Assembly: GCF_028548475.1 (NCBI RefSeq)
Contig: NZ_JAQQLE010000004.1
Location: 124,001 to 188,000, forward strand
DNA: 64,000 bases
Reading direction: 5' to 3'
Source: Vogesella margarita
GTDB taxonomy: Bacteria; Pseudomonadota; Gammaproteobacteria; Burkholderiales; Chromobacteriaceae
Part shown: positions 28,606 through 36,098 of the stretch, one piece after another
How positions within the stretch are numbered: the stretch's first letter is position 1
Layout of the letters: each line of letters starts with the position of its first letter
Program-made: the position numbers and the translations under genes
The notes under the pieces: model-generated
Told to the model about the DNA's origin: nothing
The model's input: only the letters and a program-made list of their open reading frames with translations
Databases searched by the model: none

Positions 28606-29976
28606 TCAACGACGGGCACAGTATTCCACGGCTTCGGACAAGCGATCCACCCCGATCACCTCCAGCCCGTCGATGGCCTGGCGCGGCTTGTTGGCCGCCG
28701 GCACGATGGCGCGCTCGAAACCGAGCTTGGCCGCCTCTTTCAGCCGCTCCTGGCCGCGCGTCACCGGCCGCACCTCGCCGGACAGGCCGACCTCGCCGAA
28801 CACCACCAGTTTCTCCGGCAGCGACTTGTTGCGTAGCGAGGACACCATCGCCAGGATGACCGCCAGGTCGGCGGCCGGCTCGTTGATCTTCACACCGCCC
28901 ACCGCATTCAGGAACACGTCCTGGTCGAAGCAGGCGATGCCGGCGTGGCGGTTGAGCACCGCCATCAGCATCGCCAGCCGGTTCTGCTCCAGGCCGACGG
29001 TCAGGCGCTTGGGCTGGAAGCCGTGGGCGTCGTCGACCAGCGCCTGGATTTCCACCAGCAACGGTCGCGTGCCCTCCTGCGTCACCAGCACGCAGGAGCC
29101 GGACACGTCGTCGCGGTAGCTGGACAGGAAGATCGCCGACGGGTTGGACACGCCCTTCAGGCCGCGGTCAGTCATCGCGAACACGCCCAGCTCGTTGGCC
29201 GCACCGAAACGGTTCTTGATGGCGCGGATCATGCGGTAGCTGGAGTGGCTGTCGCCCTCGAAATAGAGCACGGTATCGACGATGTGTTCCAGCACGCGCG
29301 GCCCGGCCAGCGAGCCTTCCTTGGTGACATGGCCGACCAGGATGATGGTGATGCCGCTCTGCTTGGCCATCCGCGTCAGCTGCGCCGCGCACTCGCGCAC
29401 CTGCGACACCGAGCCGGGGGCAGACGTCACCTGATCGGAATACAGCGTCTGGATCGAGTCGATCACTGCTACTTCCGGCATCTCGGTCTGCAGCGTGGCG
29501 AGGATGGACTCAAGCCGGATCTCCGACAGCAGCCGCACCCGCGCCGCGTCCACCGTCAGCCGCGAGGCGCGCAGCGCGATCTGCTGCGGCGACTCCTCGC
29601 CGGACACGTACAGCACCTTGCGCGTCGAGCCGATGGCCGACAGCGCCTGCAGCAGCAGCGTGGACTTGCCGATTCCGGGATCGCCGCCCAGCAGCACCAC
29701 CGCGCCCTTGACGATGCCGCCGCCAAGCACGCGGTCCAGCTCCTCGATGCCGGACGGCTCGCGCGGCACTTCCGCCGCCTGCACCTGCGACAGCTGCTGC
29801 ACCGGCTGCGTTTGCGCCGTCCAGCTCTGGTAGCGGGCGCTGGCCGCCGGGGCCGGCGCGGCCACGGTTTCGGTCAGCGTGTTCCATTCGCCGCAGTGCG
29901 GGCACTGGCCCTGCCACTTGGGCGAGCTGCCGCCGCATTGCGTGCACTGATAGAGGGTCTTGTTGAATTTGGCCAT
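28606..29976 (-). CDS. radA: DNA repair protein RadA
   Basis: 456 residues. The order is an N-terminal zinc finger (YQCTQCGG...CPHCGEW, about 8-30), a RecA-like ATPase with Walker A LLGGDPGIGKSTLL (about 93-106) and the RadA-specific KNRFGAANELGVF, then a Lon-like C-terminal domain. RadA is a DnaB-type helicase for branch migration in recombination, and it is also needed for natural transformation in several species, which is of interest given the uptake-like word. One copy of that word lies inside the gene (29195-29203). The downstream sigma/anti-sigma pair is probably cotranscribed. Confidence 0.96.
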   Translation of the reverse strand: MAKFNKTLYQCTQCGGSSPKWQGQCPHCGEWNTLTETVAAPAPAASARYQSWTAQTQPVQQLSQVQAAEVPREPSGIEELDRVLGGGIVKGAVVLLGGDPGIGKSTLLLQALSAIGSTRKVLYVSGEESPQQIALRASRLTVDAARVRLLSEIRLESILATLQTEMPEVAVIDSIQTLYSDQVTSAPGSVSQVRECAAQLTRMAKQSGITIILVGHVTKEGSLAGPRVLEHIVDTVLYFEGDSHSSYRMIRAIKNRFGAANELGVFAMTDRGLKGVSNPSAIFLSSYRDDVSGSCVLVTQEGTRPLLVEIQALVDDAHGFQPKRLTVGLEQNRLAMLMAVLNRHAGIACFDQDVFLNAVGGVKINEPAADLAVILAMVSSLRNKSLPEKLVVFGEVGLSGEVRPVTRGQERLKEAAKLGFERAIVPAANKPRQAIDGLEVIGVDRLSEAVEYCARR

Positions 29977-29997
29977 AGGGTCTTCAGAAAATGACAA

Positions 29998-30025
29998 AAC
30001 CCGTTAGTGCCGGCACTAGCGGGTT
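29998..30025 (-). terminator. Terminator after the lipoprotein gene
   Basis: AACCCGTTAGTGCC and GGCACTAGCGGGTT form a 14-bp stem with one G-T pair. Read on the minus strand it leads into GTTTTGTCATTTTC just before radA. Confidence 0.75.
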
Positions 30026-30051
30026 GCAACAGGGGGCACGGGGTGCGCCGA

Positions 30052-30654
30052 TTATTTCTTGACCATGGCGGCCGGCTTGCCGAAGGAATCCTCCTGCCCC
30101 GCGGCCGCCGGCGGCGCGCTCTGTTCGTTGATCAGGCTGAGCAGGCGCTGCTCCGAAGGCGACGGGCCGTTGTCCTTGGGCTTGATATCTTCCCGGCCAT
30201 TCTTGCGGATGGCGGACAGCACCGCCTCGACCTGCGGGTCGTTGCGCGCCAGTTCGTCGGCTTCGGCGCTGGTCAGCGAATGCGGCTTCGCCAGCGGGGC
30301 ATGCGAGCTTACGGCCGGCTCATTTTTTTTTTGAGCCGCGTGTTCCGCCGCTTTTGCACTGCTGCTGTCGACCGCGGCCAGCGGCGCGGACAGGTCCGGT
30401 GCCGGCTCCGGCGGCGGGTCCATGGTATCCAGCTTGTTCTTGGCCATGTATTCGTGCATCTCGCGCCAGCCGGCGTAGATCTGCGCCTTGTCCGCATCCG
30501 GATTGCGGGCATAGCACGCCTCCAGCGAACGGCCGGTCTGGCGGCAGGCGGCGCCGATGGCCTTGTTGGCCTCGGCCGCCAGGCCGCTGACATTCATCAC
30601 CCAGTTACAGCCGCCAAGCAGCAACAGCGCTGGTAATAACAGATAGGCACGCAT
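30052..30654 (-). CDS. Uncharacterised lipoprotein
   Basis: 200 residues. The signal peptide with lipobox LLLLGGC places the lipidated Cys at residue 16. The following region holds two further cysteines (ACRQTGRSLEACYARNPDADKAQIYAGWREMHEYMAKN), then a long Ala/Pro/Ser-rich, probably disordered linker (about 80-125) and a C-terminal segment with ARNDPQVEAVLSAIRKNGREDI. I do not recognise the family. The linker contains a run of ten A residues on the coding strand (30332-30323), coding Gln-Lys-Lys-Asn, a possible slippage site. It is the last gene before radA on the same strand, separated from it by a terminator. Confidence 0.8.
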   Translation of the reverse strand: MRAYLLLPALLLLGGCNWVMNVSGLAAEANKAIGAACRQTGRSLEACYARNPDADKAQIYAGWREMHEYMAKNKLDTMDPPPEPAPDLSAPLAAVDSSSAKAAEHAAQKKNEPAVSSHAPLAKPHSLTSAEADELARNDPQVEAVLSAIRKNGREDIKPKDNGPSPSEQRLLSLINEQSAPPAAAGQEDSFGKPAAMVKK

Positions 30655-30669
30655 ACTTGTCCTTGTGGT

Positions 30670-31419
30670 TTACGACGGACGCAGATCCAGCTCGATGATC
30701 TCGCCGCTGCGCCCGGCACTGGCCTGACCCAGCCAGTACAGCATATGCGGCATCAGCGCCGCCAGTTCGCCGCGCTCGCTCTTGGCCTCACCCGGATGGG
30801 TACGGGTGCGCTGCGGCGAGTTGACCGGCCCCGGCACCAGCAGGTTCACGCGCAAGTTCGGGAACACGTCCCACTCGTTGGCCGCAACCTTGACCAGATA
30901 ACCCAGCCCGGCCTTGGAGGCGCCGAAGGCACCCCAGAACGCGCCCGGGTGCTGGCCGTGGGTCTCGCCGACGAATACCACGCTGGCGTCGGTCGCCTGC
31001 TTCAACAGCGGCAGGCAGGCACGGGTCAGCGCGAACGGCGCCACGGTGTTGATGCGGTACTGGTTTATCCACTCGTCGATGCGCTGGTCTACCAGCGGCG
31101 ACAAGGCAAAGAAGTGCGCGGCGCAGTGCACGATGCCGTCCAGCCGTCCCACCGCCTGCTTGATCTGGAACGCCAAGGTATTGAATTCGTCGTCGCTGGC
31201 CTTGAGCAGGTCCAGCGGGATTGCCAGCGGCTCCGGCAGGCCGGCCGCCACGATCTCGTCGTACACCTTTTCCAGGCCCTTCACGCTGCGCGCCAGCAGT
31301 ACCACGGTGGCGCCATGGCGCGCGGCGGCCAGCGCCGTCTCGCGGCCGATGCCTTGCGTTGCCCCGGTCACCAGCACCACGCGGCCGGCGAGATAATCTT
31401 TGTCAAACGTTTGCATCAT
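30670..31419 (-). CDS. YciK-like short-chain dehydrogenase/reductase with altered active site
   Basis: 249 residues. The cofactor fold is clear: VVLVTGATQGIGRETALAAARHGA (about 13-36), a DGIVHCAAH motif instead of NNAG, and LVPGPVNSPQR. The catalytic YxxxK is replaced by FGASK (in WGAFGASKAGL), and the upstream catalytic Ser region reads VFVGETHG. Both normal proton-relay residues are therefore missing, so classical SDR chemistry is doubtful. It begins 16 bases inside the end of hpnE and is presumably the fourth gene of the hpnCDE operon. A TTGGCCGCA word lies inside (30878-30886). Confidence 0.82.
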   Translation of the reverse strand: MMQTFDKDYLAGRVVLVTGATQGIGRETALAAARHGATVVLLARSVKGLEKVYDEIVAAGLPEPLAIPLDLLKASDDEFNTLAFQIKQAVGRLDGIVHCAAHFFALSPLVDQRIDEWINQYRINTVAPFALTRACLPLLKQATDASVVFVGETHGQHPGAFWGAFGASKAGLGYLVKVAANEWDVFPNLRVNLLVPGPVNSPQRTRTHPGEAKSERGELAALMPHMLYWLGQASAGRSGEIIELDLRPS

Positions 31420-32695
31420 GTTCTTTTTTCCAATCCTGCATGAGGGCATGGGCGCTGGCGATGCCGCTACGGACGGCGCCTTCGAGCGTCGCCGGATAGT
31501 CGGCACACAACCAGTCACCCGCGAGATAGCCGGATTTTACGCCAAGTCGCGGCGCCGGGCGCGCAAGGCCAACGTTGGCCGCAAAGGTCGCGCGCTGTTC
31601 GGTGATCTGCCAGCTGTCCTTAAGCGGCGGCAAGTCCGGCACGTGCTGCTGCAATTCTGCCAGCACCCGCTCCGTCAGCGCCTCGCGCGACAGCGTGTCT
31701 TGCTCGCCGGCGGCGCTGATCACCACCGTCACCAGCCCGGCCTCGCCGGTCAGCGCCTCGCGGTCGAACCACCACTGGCCGATGCCGCGCTGCAAGCCGG
31801 TCATCGCCTGTGGCAGGCGCACCCTGCCCCCGAAACGCAGGTACAGGGTCGTTATCGGCTGGTATTGCCACGCCTTGAGCAGCTCGCTCAGCTTTTCGTC
31901 GGCGGCGAGACCGGCGGCGTGATACGGCGCGGTGGCAATCAGCACCACATCGAATGCTTCGCCGTCCACCAGCGGCCGCGGCGCGTGCCAGTCGATGTGC
32001 CGCACCCGCTGCCCGAGGCGCAGCTGCGCGCCGGCGCCGGCCAGCCACTGCAGCGCCGGTTCGGCGAACAGCGCGCTCAGGTCGGTGCGCGGCAGCAGCA
32101 GGCGGCTGGCGTTAGCTTGCGCGGCGCCAAGGCTGTCGCGCAGTACATTGGCCAGCAGCTGCATCGACGCCTGCGCCGGCGGCGTATTCAGCGTCGCCAG
32201 GATCAGCGGCGTCCAGAAGCCGTCCAGCAGCGCCGGCGACTGGCCACGCTGCCGCAGCCAGTCCAGCGCCGCGACATCCTGCCCGATCCGCCAGCGCCAC
32301 ACCCTGAGCTGGGTCAATAGCCGTGCCAGTGCCAGCTTGTCGCGCCAGCCCAGGCCCCTGGCGCGACACAGCCCGGCCAGCAGATGCCACGGCGCCGGCC
32401 AGTCCGGGCAGTGCAGCTGCACGCCGTCGACCTGGTGCCAGCGCAGCGGCTGGCTGGCCAGTGCCTGTGCCGGATCGACGCCCACCTGCCGCATCAGGCG
32501 CAGGCTTTCGCGATAGGCGCCGATCAGGATGTGCTGGCCGTTGTCCAGCGCCATGCCGTCCAGCGGTACGCGGCGGGCGCGACCGCCGGCGATCTTGCCG
32601 GCCTCGAACAGCACCACGTTGGCCGCAGGCGCCAGCGTGATGGCGGCAGCGAGGCCGGCCCAGCCGGCGCCGATGACGGCAACGCGTGGTTTCAA
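31403..32695 (-). CDS. hpnE: Hydroxysqualene dehydroxylase HpnE
   Basis: 430 residues. This FAD-dependent enzyme completes squalene synthesis from hydroxysqualene. The FAD fold is VAVIGAGWAGLAAAITLAPAANVVLFEAG (about 5-33), followed by GGRARRVPLDGMALDNGQHILIGAY. The C-terminal FAD contact is SGYLAGDWLCADYPATLEGAVRSGIASAHAL. Translation most likely starts at a TTG (32695) that overlaps the TGA stop of hpnD as TTGA; no ATG or GTG is available before the glycine motif. Two TTGGCCGCA words occur inside (31575-31583, 32619-32627). Confidence 0.92.
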   Translation of the reverse strand: MKPRVAVIGAGWAGLAAAITLAPAANVVLFEAGKIAGGRARRVPLDGMALDNGQHILIGAYRESLRLMRQVGVDPAQALASQPLRWHQVDGVQLHCPDWPAPWHLLAGLCRARGLGWRDKLALARLLTQLRVWRWRIGQDVAALDWLRQRGQSPALLDGFWTPLILATLNTPPAQASMQLLANVLRDSLGAAQANASRLLLPRTDLSALFAEPALQWLAGAGAQLRLGQRVRHIDWHAPRPLVDGEAFDVVLIATAPYHAAGLAADEKLSELLKAWQYQPITTLYLRFGGRVRLPQAMTGLQRGIGQWWFDREALTGEAGLVTVVISAAGEQDTLSREALTERVLAELQQHVPDLPPLKDSWQITEQRATFAANVGLARPAPRLGVKSGYLAGDWLCADYPATLEGAVRSGIASAHALMQDWKKEHDANV

Positions 32696-33537
32696 GGCTT
32701 GTAGCCGAAGGTCCAGGTTTTCCACGCCAGCCACAGCTTGCGTCCCGGCGACAGCGACAGCCGCTGGTTGAGCACCTTGCCCGGGCCGTCCAGCGCGATC
32801 TCGTCCAGCGTGGCGCGATAGATCGCCGCCATCACCAGACCGATGCGCTGCGCCTTGCGGTCGGCCGCCGGCAGCAGCTCCCACGCCTTGCGGTAGTGCT
32901 GGTGCGCGCGCTCGATCTGGAAGCGCATCAGCTCCTCGAACTGCGGCGATTCGCGGTAAGCCAGCACTTCGGACGCCGGCACGCCGAAGCGCTGCAGGTC
33001 TTCCACCGGCAGGTACAGCCGGCCGCGGCGCGCGTCCTCGCCGACATCGCGGATGATGTTGGTGAGCTGGAACGCCAGCCCCAGCTCGTGCGCGTATTTC
33101 AGCGTGGCGCGGTCGGTATAGCCGAAAATCTGCGCCGACAGCTGGCCGACCACGCCGGCGACGCGGTGGCAGTACAGCTGCAGGTCGGCAAAGCGGTTGT
33201 AGCGCGGCACGTCCAGGTCCATCTGCATGCCGTCGATGATCTCCGCCAGCCACGCCTGCGGCAGCTCGAAGCGCGCCACGTGCGGCTTGAGTGCCAGCAT
33301 CACCGGATGGCTGGGCGTGCCGTGGTACAGCGCCGCCAGCTCGGTGCGCCACCAGGCCAGCGTGGTGCGCGCCACGTTGTCGTCGTGGATCTCGTCCACC
33401 ACGTCGTCCACCTCGCGGCAGAACGCGTACAGTGCCACCATCGCGTCGCGCTGCGCCGGCGGCAGGTAGCGGAAGCTGGCGTAAAAGCTGGAGCCGCTCT
33501 TGGCGGCCTTGTCTTCACAGTATTGCTGCGGGGTCAC
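32692..33537 (-). CDS. hpnD: Presqualene diphosphate synthase HpnD
   Basis: 281 residues. It condenses two farnesyl diphosphates to presqualene diphosphate. The two Asp-rich Mg-binding motifs are YAFCREVDDVVDE (about 37-49) and LTNIIRDVGEDARRGRLYLP (about 157-176). It starts at a GTG (33537) overlapping the hpnC stop as GTGA, and ends overlapping the hpnE start, so the three genes are translationally coupled. It is cytoplasmic or membrane-associated. Confidence 0.95.
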   Translation of the reverse strand: MTPQQYCEDKAAKSGSSFYASFRYLPPAQRDAMVALYAFCREVDDVVDEIHDDNVARTTLAWWRTELAALYHGTPSHPVMLALKPHVARFELPQAWLAEIIDGMQMDLDVPRYNRFADLQLYCHRVAGVVGQLSAQIFGYTDRATLKYAHELGLAFQLTNIIRDVGEDARRGRLYLPVEDLQRFGVPASEVLAYRESPQFEELMRFQIERAHQHYRKAWELLPAADRKAQRIGLVMAAIYRATLDEIALDGPGKVLNQRLSLSPGRKLWLAWKTWTFGYKP

Positions 33538-34373
33538 GCCCGTCTCCTCTTGTTTTTGCCGGAACGCGCGCTCAGCGCCTTCCAGATGATCGCCAGCCAG
33601 TCACGGCTGCTCAGCACCGGCCGCTGCGTGAATACGTCACCGCGCGCGTCGTGTATCTTTTTCAGGATGCGCTCGCCGCCGAGCACGATCAGGCGCAGCT
33701 CCCAGCCCAGCCGCCCCTTCAGCTTCAGCGCCAGCGGCGAGCCGGCCTCCAGCATGGCGAGCGCCCGCTTCACTTCCTTGTCCATCAGCATCGGCCACAC
33801 CCCGCCGGCGTCGCCGCGCGCGATCTGATCTTCGCTGACGCGGAATTTTGCCAGATCGTCCTGCGGGATGTAGACGCGGCCCTTCAGCCAGTCGACGGCC
33901 ACGTCCTGCCAGAAGTTGATCAGCTGCAGCGCGGTGCAGATGCCGTCCGACATCGCCAGGCTGCGCGGATCACGCTCGCCGTACAGCGCCAGCATCAGGC
34001 GCCCGACAGGATTAGCGGAGCGGCGGCAGTAGTCGACCAGCTCGGCAAAGTCCTGGTAGCGCGTCTTGGTCACGTCCTGGCTGAACGCCGACAGCAAGTC
34101 GTAAAACGGCGCCAGCGGCAGCTGGTAGGCGGCGATCACCCGCGCCAGATCCTGCATCAGCGGCAGCTGCGGCGTGGTGCCGGCCTCGATGCGTGCCAGC
34201 TCGTCGCGCAGCGCCTGCAATGCGGCCAACCTTTGCGCCGGCTGGGCATTGCCCTCGTCGGCGATATCGTCGGCATGACGGGCAAAGTGATAGATCACGT
34301 GCACCGCGCGGCGCATGCGCCGCGGCAGCAGGAGGGAACCGACCGGGAAATTCTCGTAATGACCAACCGACAT
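33534..34373 (-). CDS. hpnC: Hydroxysqualene synthase HpnC
   Basis: 279 residues. It converts presqualene diphosphate to hydroxysqualene. The squalene/phytoene synthase fold shows HVIYHFARHADDIADEG (about 31-47) and LQLINFWQDVAVDWLKGRVYIP (about 155-176). The start at 34373 gives the canonical MSVGHYENFPVGSLLLP. It is the first gene of hpnC-hpnD-hpnE-SDR. The products would feed hopanoid synthesis, but the cyclase (shc) and other hpn genes are not in the window. A TTGGCCGCA word lies inside (34221-34229). Confidence 0.95.
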   Translation of the reverse strand: MSVGHYENFPVGSLLLPRRMRRAVHVIYHFARHADDIADEGNAQPAQRLAALQALRDELARIEAGTTPQLPLMQDLARVIAAYQLPLAPFYDLLSAFSQDVTKTRYQDFAELVDYCRRSANPVGRLMLALYGERDPRSLAMSDGICTALQLINFWQDVAVDWLKGRVYIPQDDLAKFRVSEDQIARGDAGGVWPMLMDKEVKRALAMLEAGSPLALKLKGRLGWELRLIVLGGERILKKIHDARGDVFTQRPVLSSRDWLAIIWKALSARSGKNKRRRA

Positions 34374-34407
34374 CGCCTGCGCACCGCCCGTCAACAAAAG
34401 CGGCATT

Positions 34408-34438
34408 ATAAAGCAAGCCGGCGGCGGGCTTGCTTTAT
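34408..34438. other. Hairpin in the hpnC/permease divergent gap
   Basis: ATAAAGCAAGCC (34408-34419) pairs perfectly with GGCTTGCTTTAT (34427-34438). It looks like a terminator, but no gene ends here; it would lie in the hpnC leader if transcription starts farther right. Confidence 0.6.
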
Positions 34439-34457
34439 TGCGCGGCAGCCGTGCGCC

Positions 34458-34493
34458 TGCACTGGCGCACCACAAAGCCTGCGCTGGCGTGCT
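34458..34493 (+). promoter_or_regulatory. Direct repeat in front of the NCS1 permease, possible AraC site
   Basis: TGCACTGGCGCACC (34458) and TGCGCTGGCGTGCT (34480) share ten of 14 bases and are spaced 22 bp, two helical turns, as AraC-type half-sites are. An AraC regulator is encoded 5.5 kb downstream. The pairing is an inference. Confidence 0.45.
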
Positions 34494-34559
34494 ATCCCGC
34501 CGGACAGCGCCTTCCTACGATGACTCCAGGCCATCAGGCTAAAACATAAGGAGACAATC

Positions 34560-35900
34560 GTGGCAACAATGATCAATCAAGCGCAGCGGCACGACGACCC
34601 GGACTTCACCCGCAGCGCGGTGCCGGCCGATGCGCGCATGGGGCGGCTGGGGCTGAGCATGGCGTGGTGGTCGGTGTGCAGCGCCATGTTCTGGCTGGTG
34701 GTGTCGGCCACGCTGGCGCTGAACTACGGCACCGTCAACACGCTGATCGGCCTCGCGCTGTCGGCGCTGTGCTACAGCGTGATCAATGGCGTCATCACCC
34801 GCTACGCGATCCGCAGCGGGCTGTCGGTGGGGCTGTTCTCGCGCATCCTGTTCGGCAATTCCGGCGCCTCGCTGGCGACGCTGATCTTCTTCGCCACCGC
34901 CATCTACTACGCGGTGTTCGAGGGCTCGGTGATCGCGGTCGCCATCCAGCACATGTTCCCGGCGCTGTCGATCGAGCACGCCTACCTGCTGGTGGTGGTG
35001 TACAGCGTGCCGCTGGTGCTGGGCAGCGTGCAGCGCTGGCTGGACAAGCTCAACGGCGTGCTGCTGCCGTTCTACCTGTCGGGCCTCGCCGCCGCAGTGA
35101 TCCTGACCATCACCGAATACGGCTACAGCGACGCCTGGTTGCAGCTGGCCCCGGCCGGCGGCGCGCCGGCCGATGGCTGGTGGCACTGTTTCAGCTACTT
35201 CATGGGGGTGTGGATCCTGATGATGTACACCTGGGACTACGCCCGCTTCGGCAAGAACGAAGACAGCGACTACCACGCCCGTTTCAACTTCGGCCTGCCG
35301 TTCTACCTGTTCACCTTCCTGCTCAACGGCGTGGCCGGCATCTTCCTCGCCGCCAGCATTCCAACCAGCGGCGGCGTCAGCGAGGTGTCGGTGGTGCTGG
35401 CGCTGTTGAAGCTGATGGGCTGGGTCGGGCTGGCCTTTGTCTGGGTCAGCCAGACGCGGATCAACACCGCCAACTTCTACCTCGCCACCGTCAACATGCA
35501 GACTTTCTTCGACAAGAGCTGCGGCCTGCGCCTGCCCAAGGCGGCGTGGGGCGTGGTGGTCGGCGCCATCGTCTACCTGCTGATGCTGGGCAATGTGTTC
35601 AGCGTCATCCTGCAGGCGCTGGCCTACCAGGGCATCTTCGTGGTGGCGTGGGTCGGCATCGCGCTGGCCCATATCCTCAGCCAGCCTGCGGCCAACCTTG
35701 CGCCGGAAGACAACAAGGCGGTGCGCCGCGAGGGCATCAGCGCCTGGTTTGTCGCCGCCGGCTGCGGCATCGCGCTGCTGGAGAGCGGCGGCCTGCTGGC
35801 CAGCTTCTCGGCGCCGGCCACCGCGCTGGTGTCGTTCGGGCTGTACCGCTACCTGCAGCAGCTGTCGCAAAGCCGCCTGGCCGCGACGCAGGGCGGCTGA
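34560..35900 (+). CDS. NCS1-family permease (cytosine/hydantoin type)
   Basis: 446 residues, about 12 membrane segments. A GTG start at 34560 is preferred because AAGGAG lies six bases upstream; the ATG at 34569 would be 15 bases away. The block DARMGRLGLSMAWWSVCSAMFW near the start and SYFMGVWILMMYTWDYARFGK in the middle fit purine-cytosine permeases (CodB-like). Located before the hydantoinase genes, it probably imports a cyclic amide or nucleobase for them. A terminator follows, so it has its own transcript. A TTGGCCGCA word lies at 35687-35695. Confidence 0.85.
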   Translation: MATMINQAQRHDDPDFTRSAVPADARMGRLGLSMAWWSVCSAMFWLVVSATLALNYGTVNTLIGLALSALCYSVINGVITRYAIRSGLSVGLFSRILFGNSGASLATLIFFATAIYYAVFEGSVIAVAIQHMFPALSIEHAYLLVVVYSVPLVLGSVQRWLDKLNGVLLPFYLSGLAAAVILTITEYGYSDAWLQLAPAGGAPADGWWHCFSYFMGVWILMMYTWDYARFGKNEDSDYHARFNFGLPFYLFTFLLNGVAGIFLAASIPTSGGVSEVSVVLALLKLMGWVGLAFVWVSQTRINTANFYLATVNMQTFFDKSCGLRLPKAAWGVVVGAIVYLLMLGNVFSVILQALAYQGIFVVAWVGIALAHILSQPAANLAPEDNKAVRREGISAWFVAAGCGIALLESGGLLASFSAPATALVSFGLYRYLQQLSQSRLAATQGG

Positions 35901-35944
35901 GCACGCCGTTCCCGCTTCACATTTACCGTCTTCACTCCTCTTTT

Positions 35945-35974
35945 CCCCGCACCTGGCTGCGGGGTTCTTTTTTG
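35945..35974 (+). terminator. Terminator after the permease gene
   Basis: CCCCGCA (35945-35951) pairs with TGCGGGG (35958-35964), followed by TTCTTTTTTT. Confidence 0.82.
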
Positions 35975-35985
35975 TCGCCGCGCAC

Positions 35986-36017
35986 TGCACTGGCAGACCA
36001 GTTTTCCTGCGCGCTGG
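35986..36017 (+). promoter_or_regulatory. CACTGG/CGCTGG repeats before hyuB
   Basis: TGCACTGGCAGACC (35986) and GCGCTGG (36011-36017) resemble the repeat before the permease gene, although their spacing is 24 bp rather than 22. They may mark a common regulator site for the two transcripts. Confidence 0.35.
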
Positions 36018-36098
36018 TGCAAGCCGCTGGCCGGACAAGTTCTTACCGTAGCAGTCAGGCAACAGGCATTGCTGCCCCCCAGAAAACGGAGACACACC

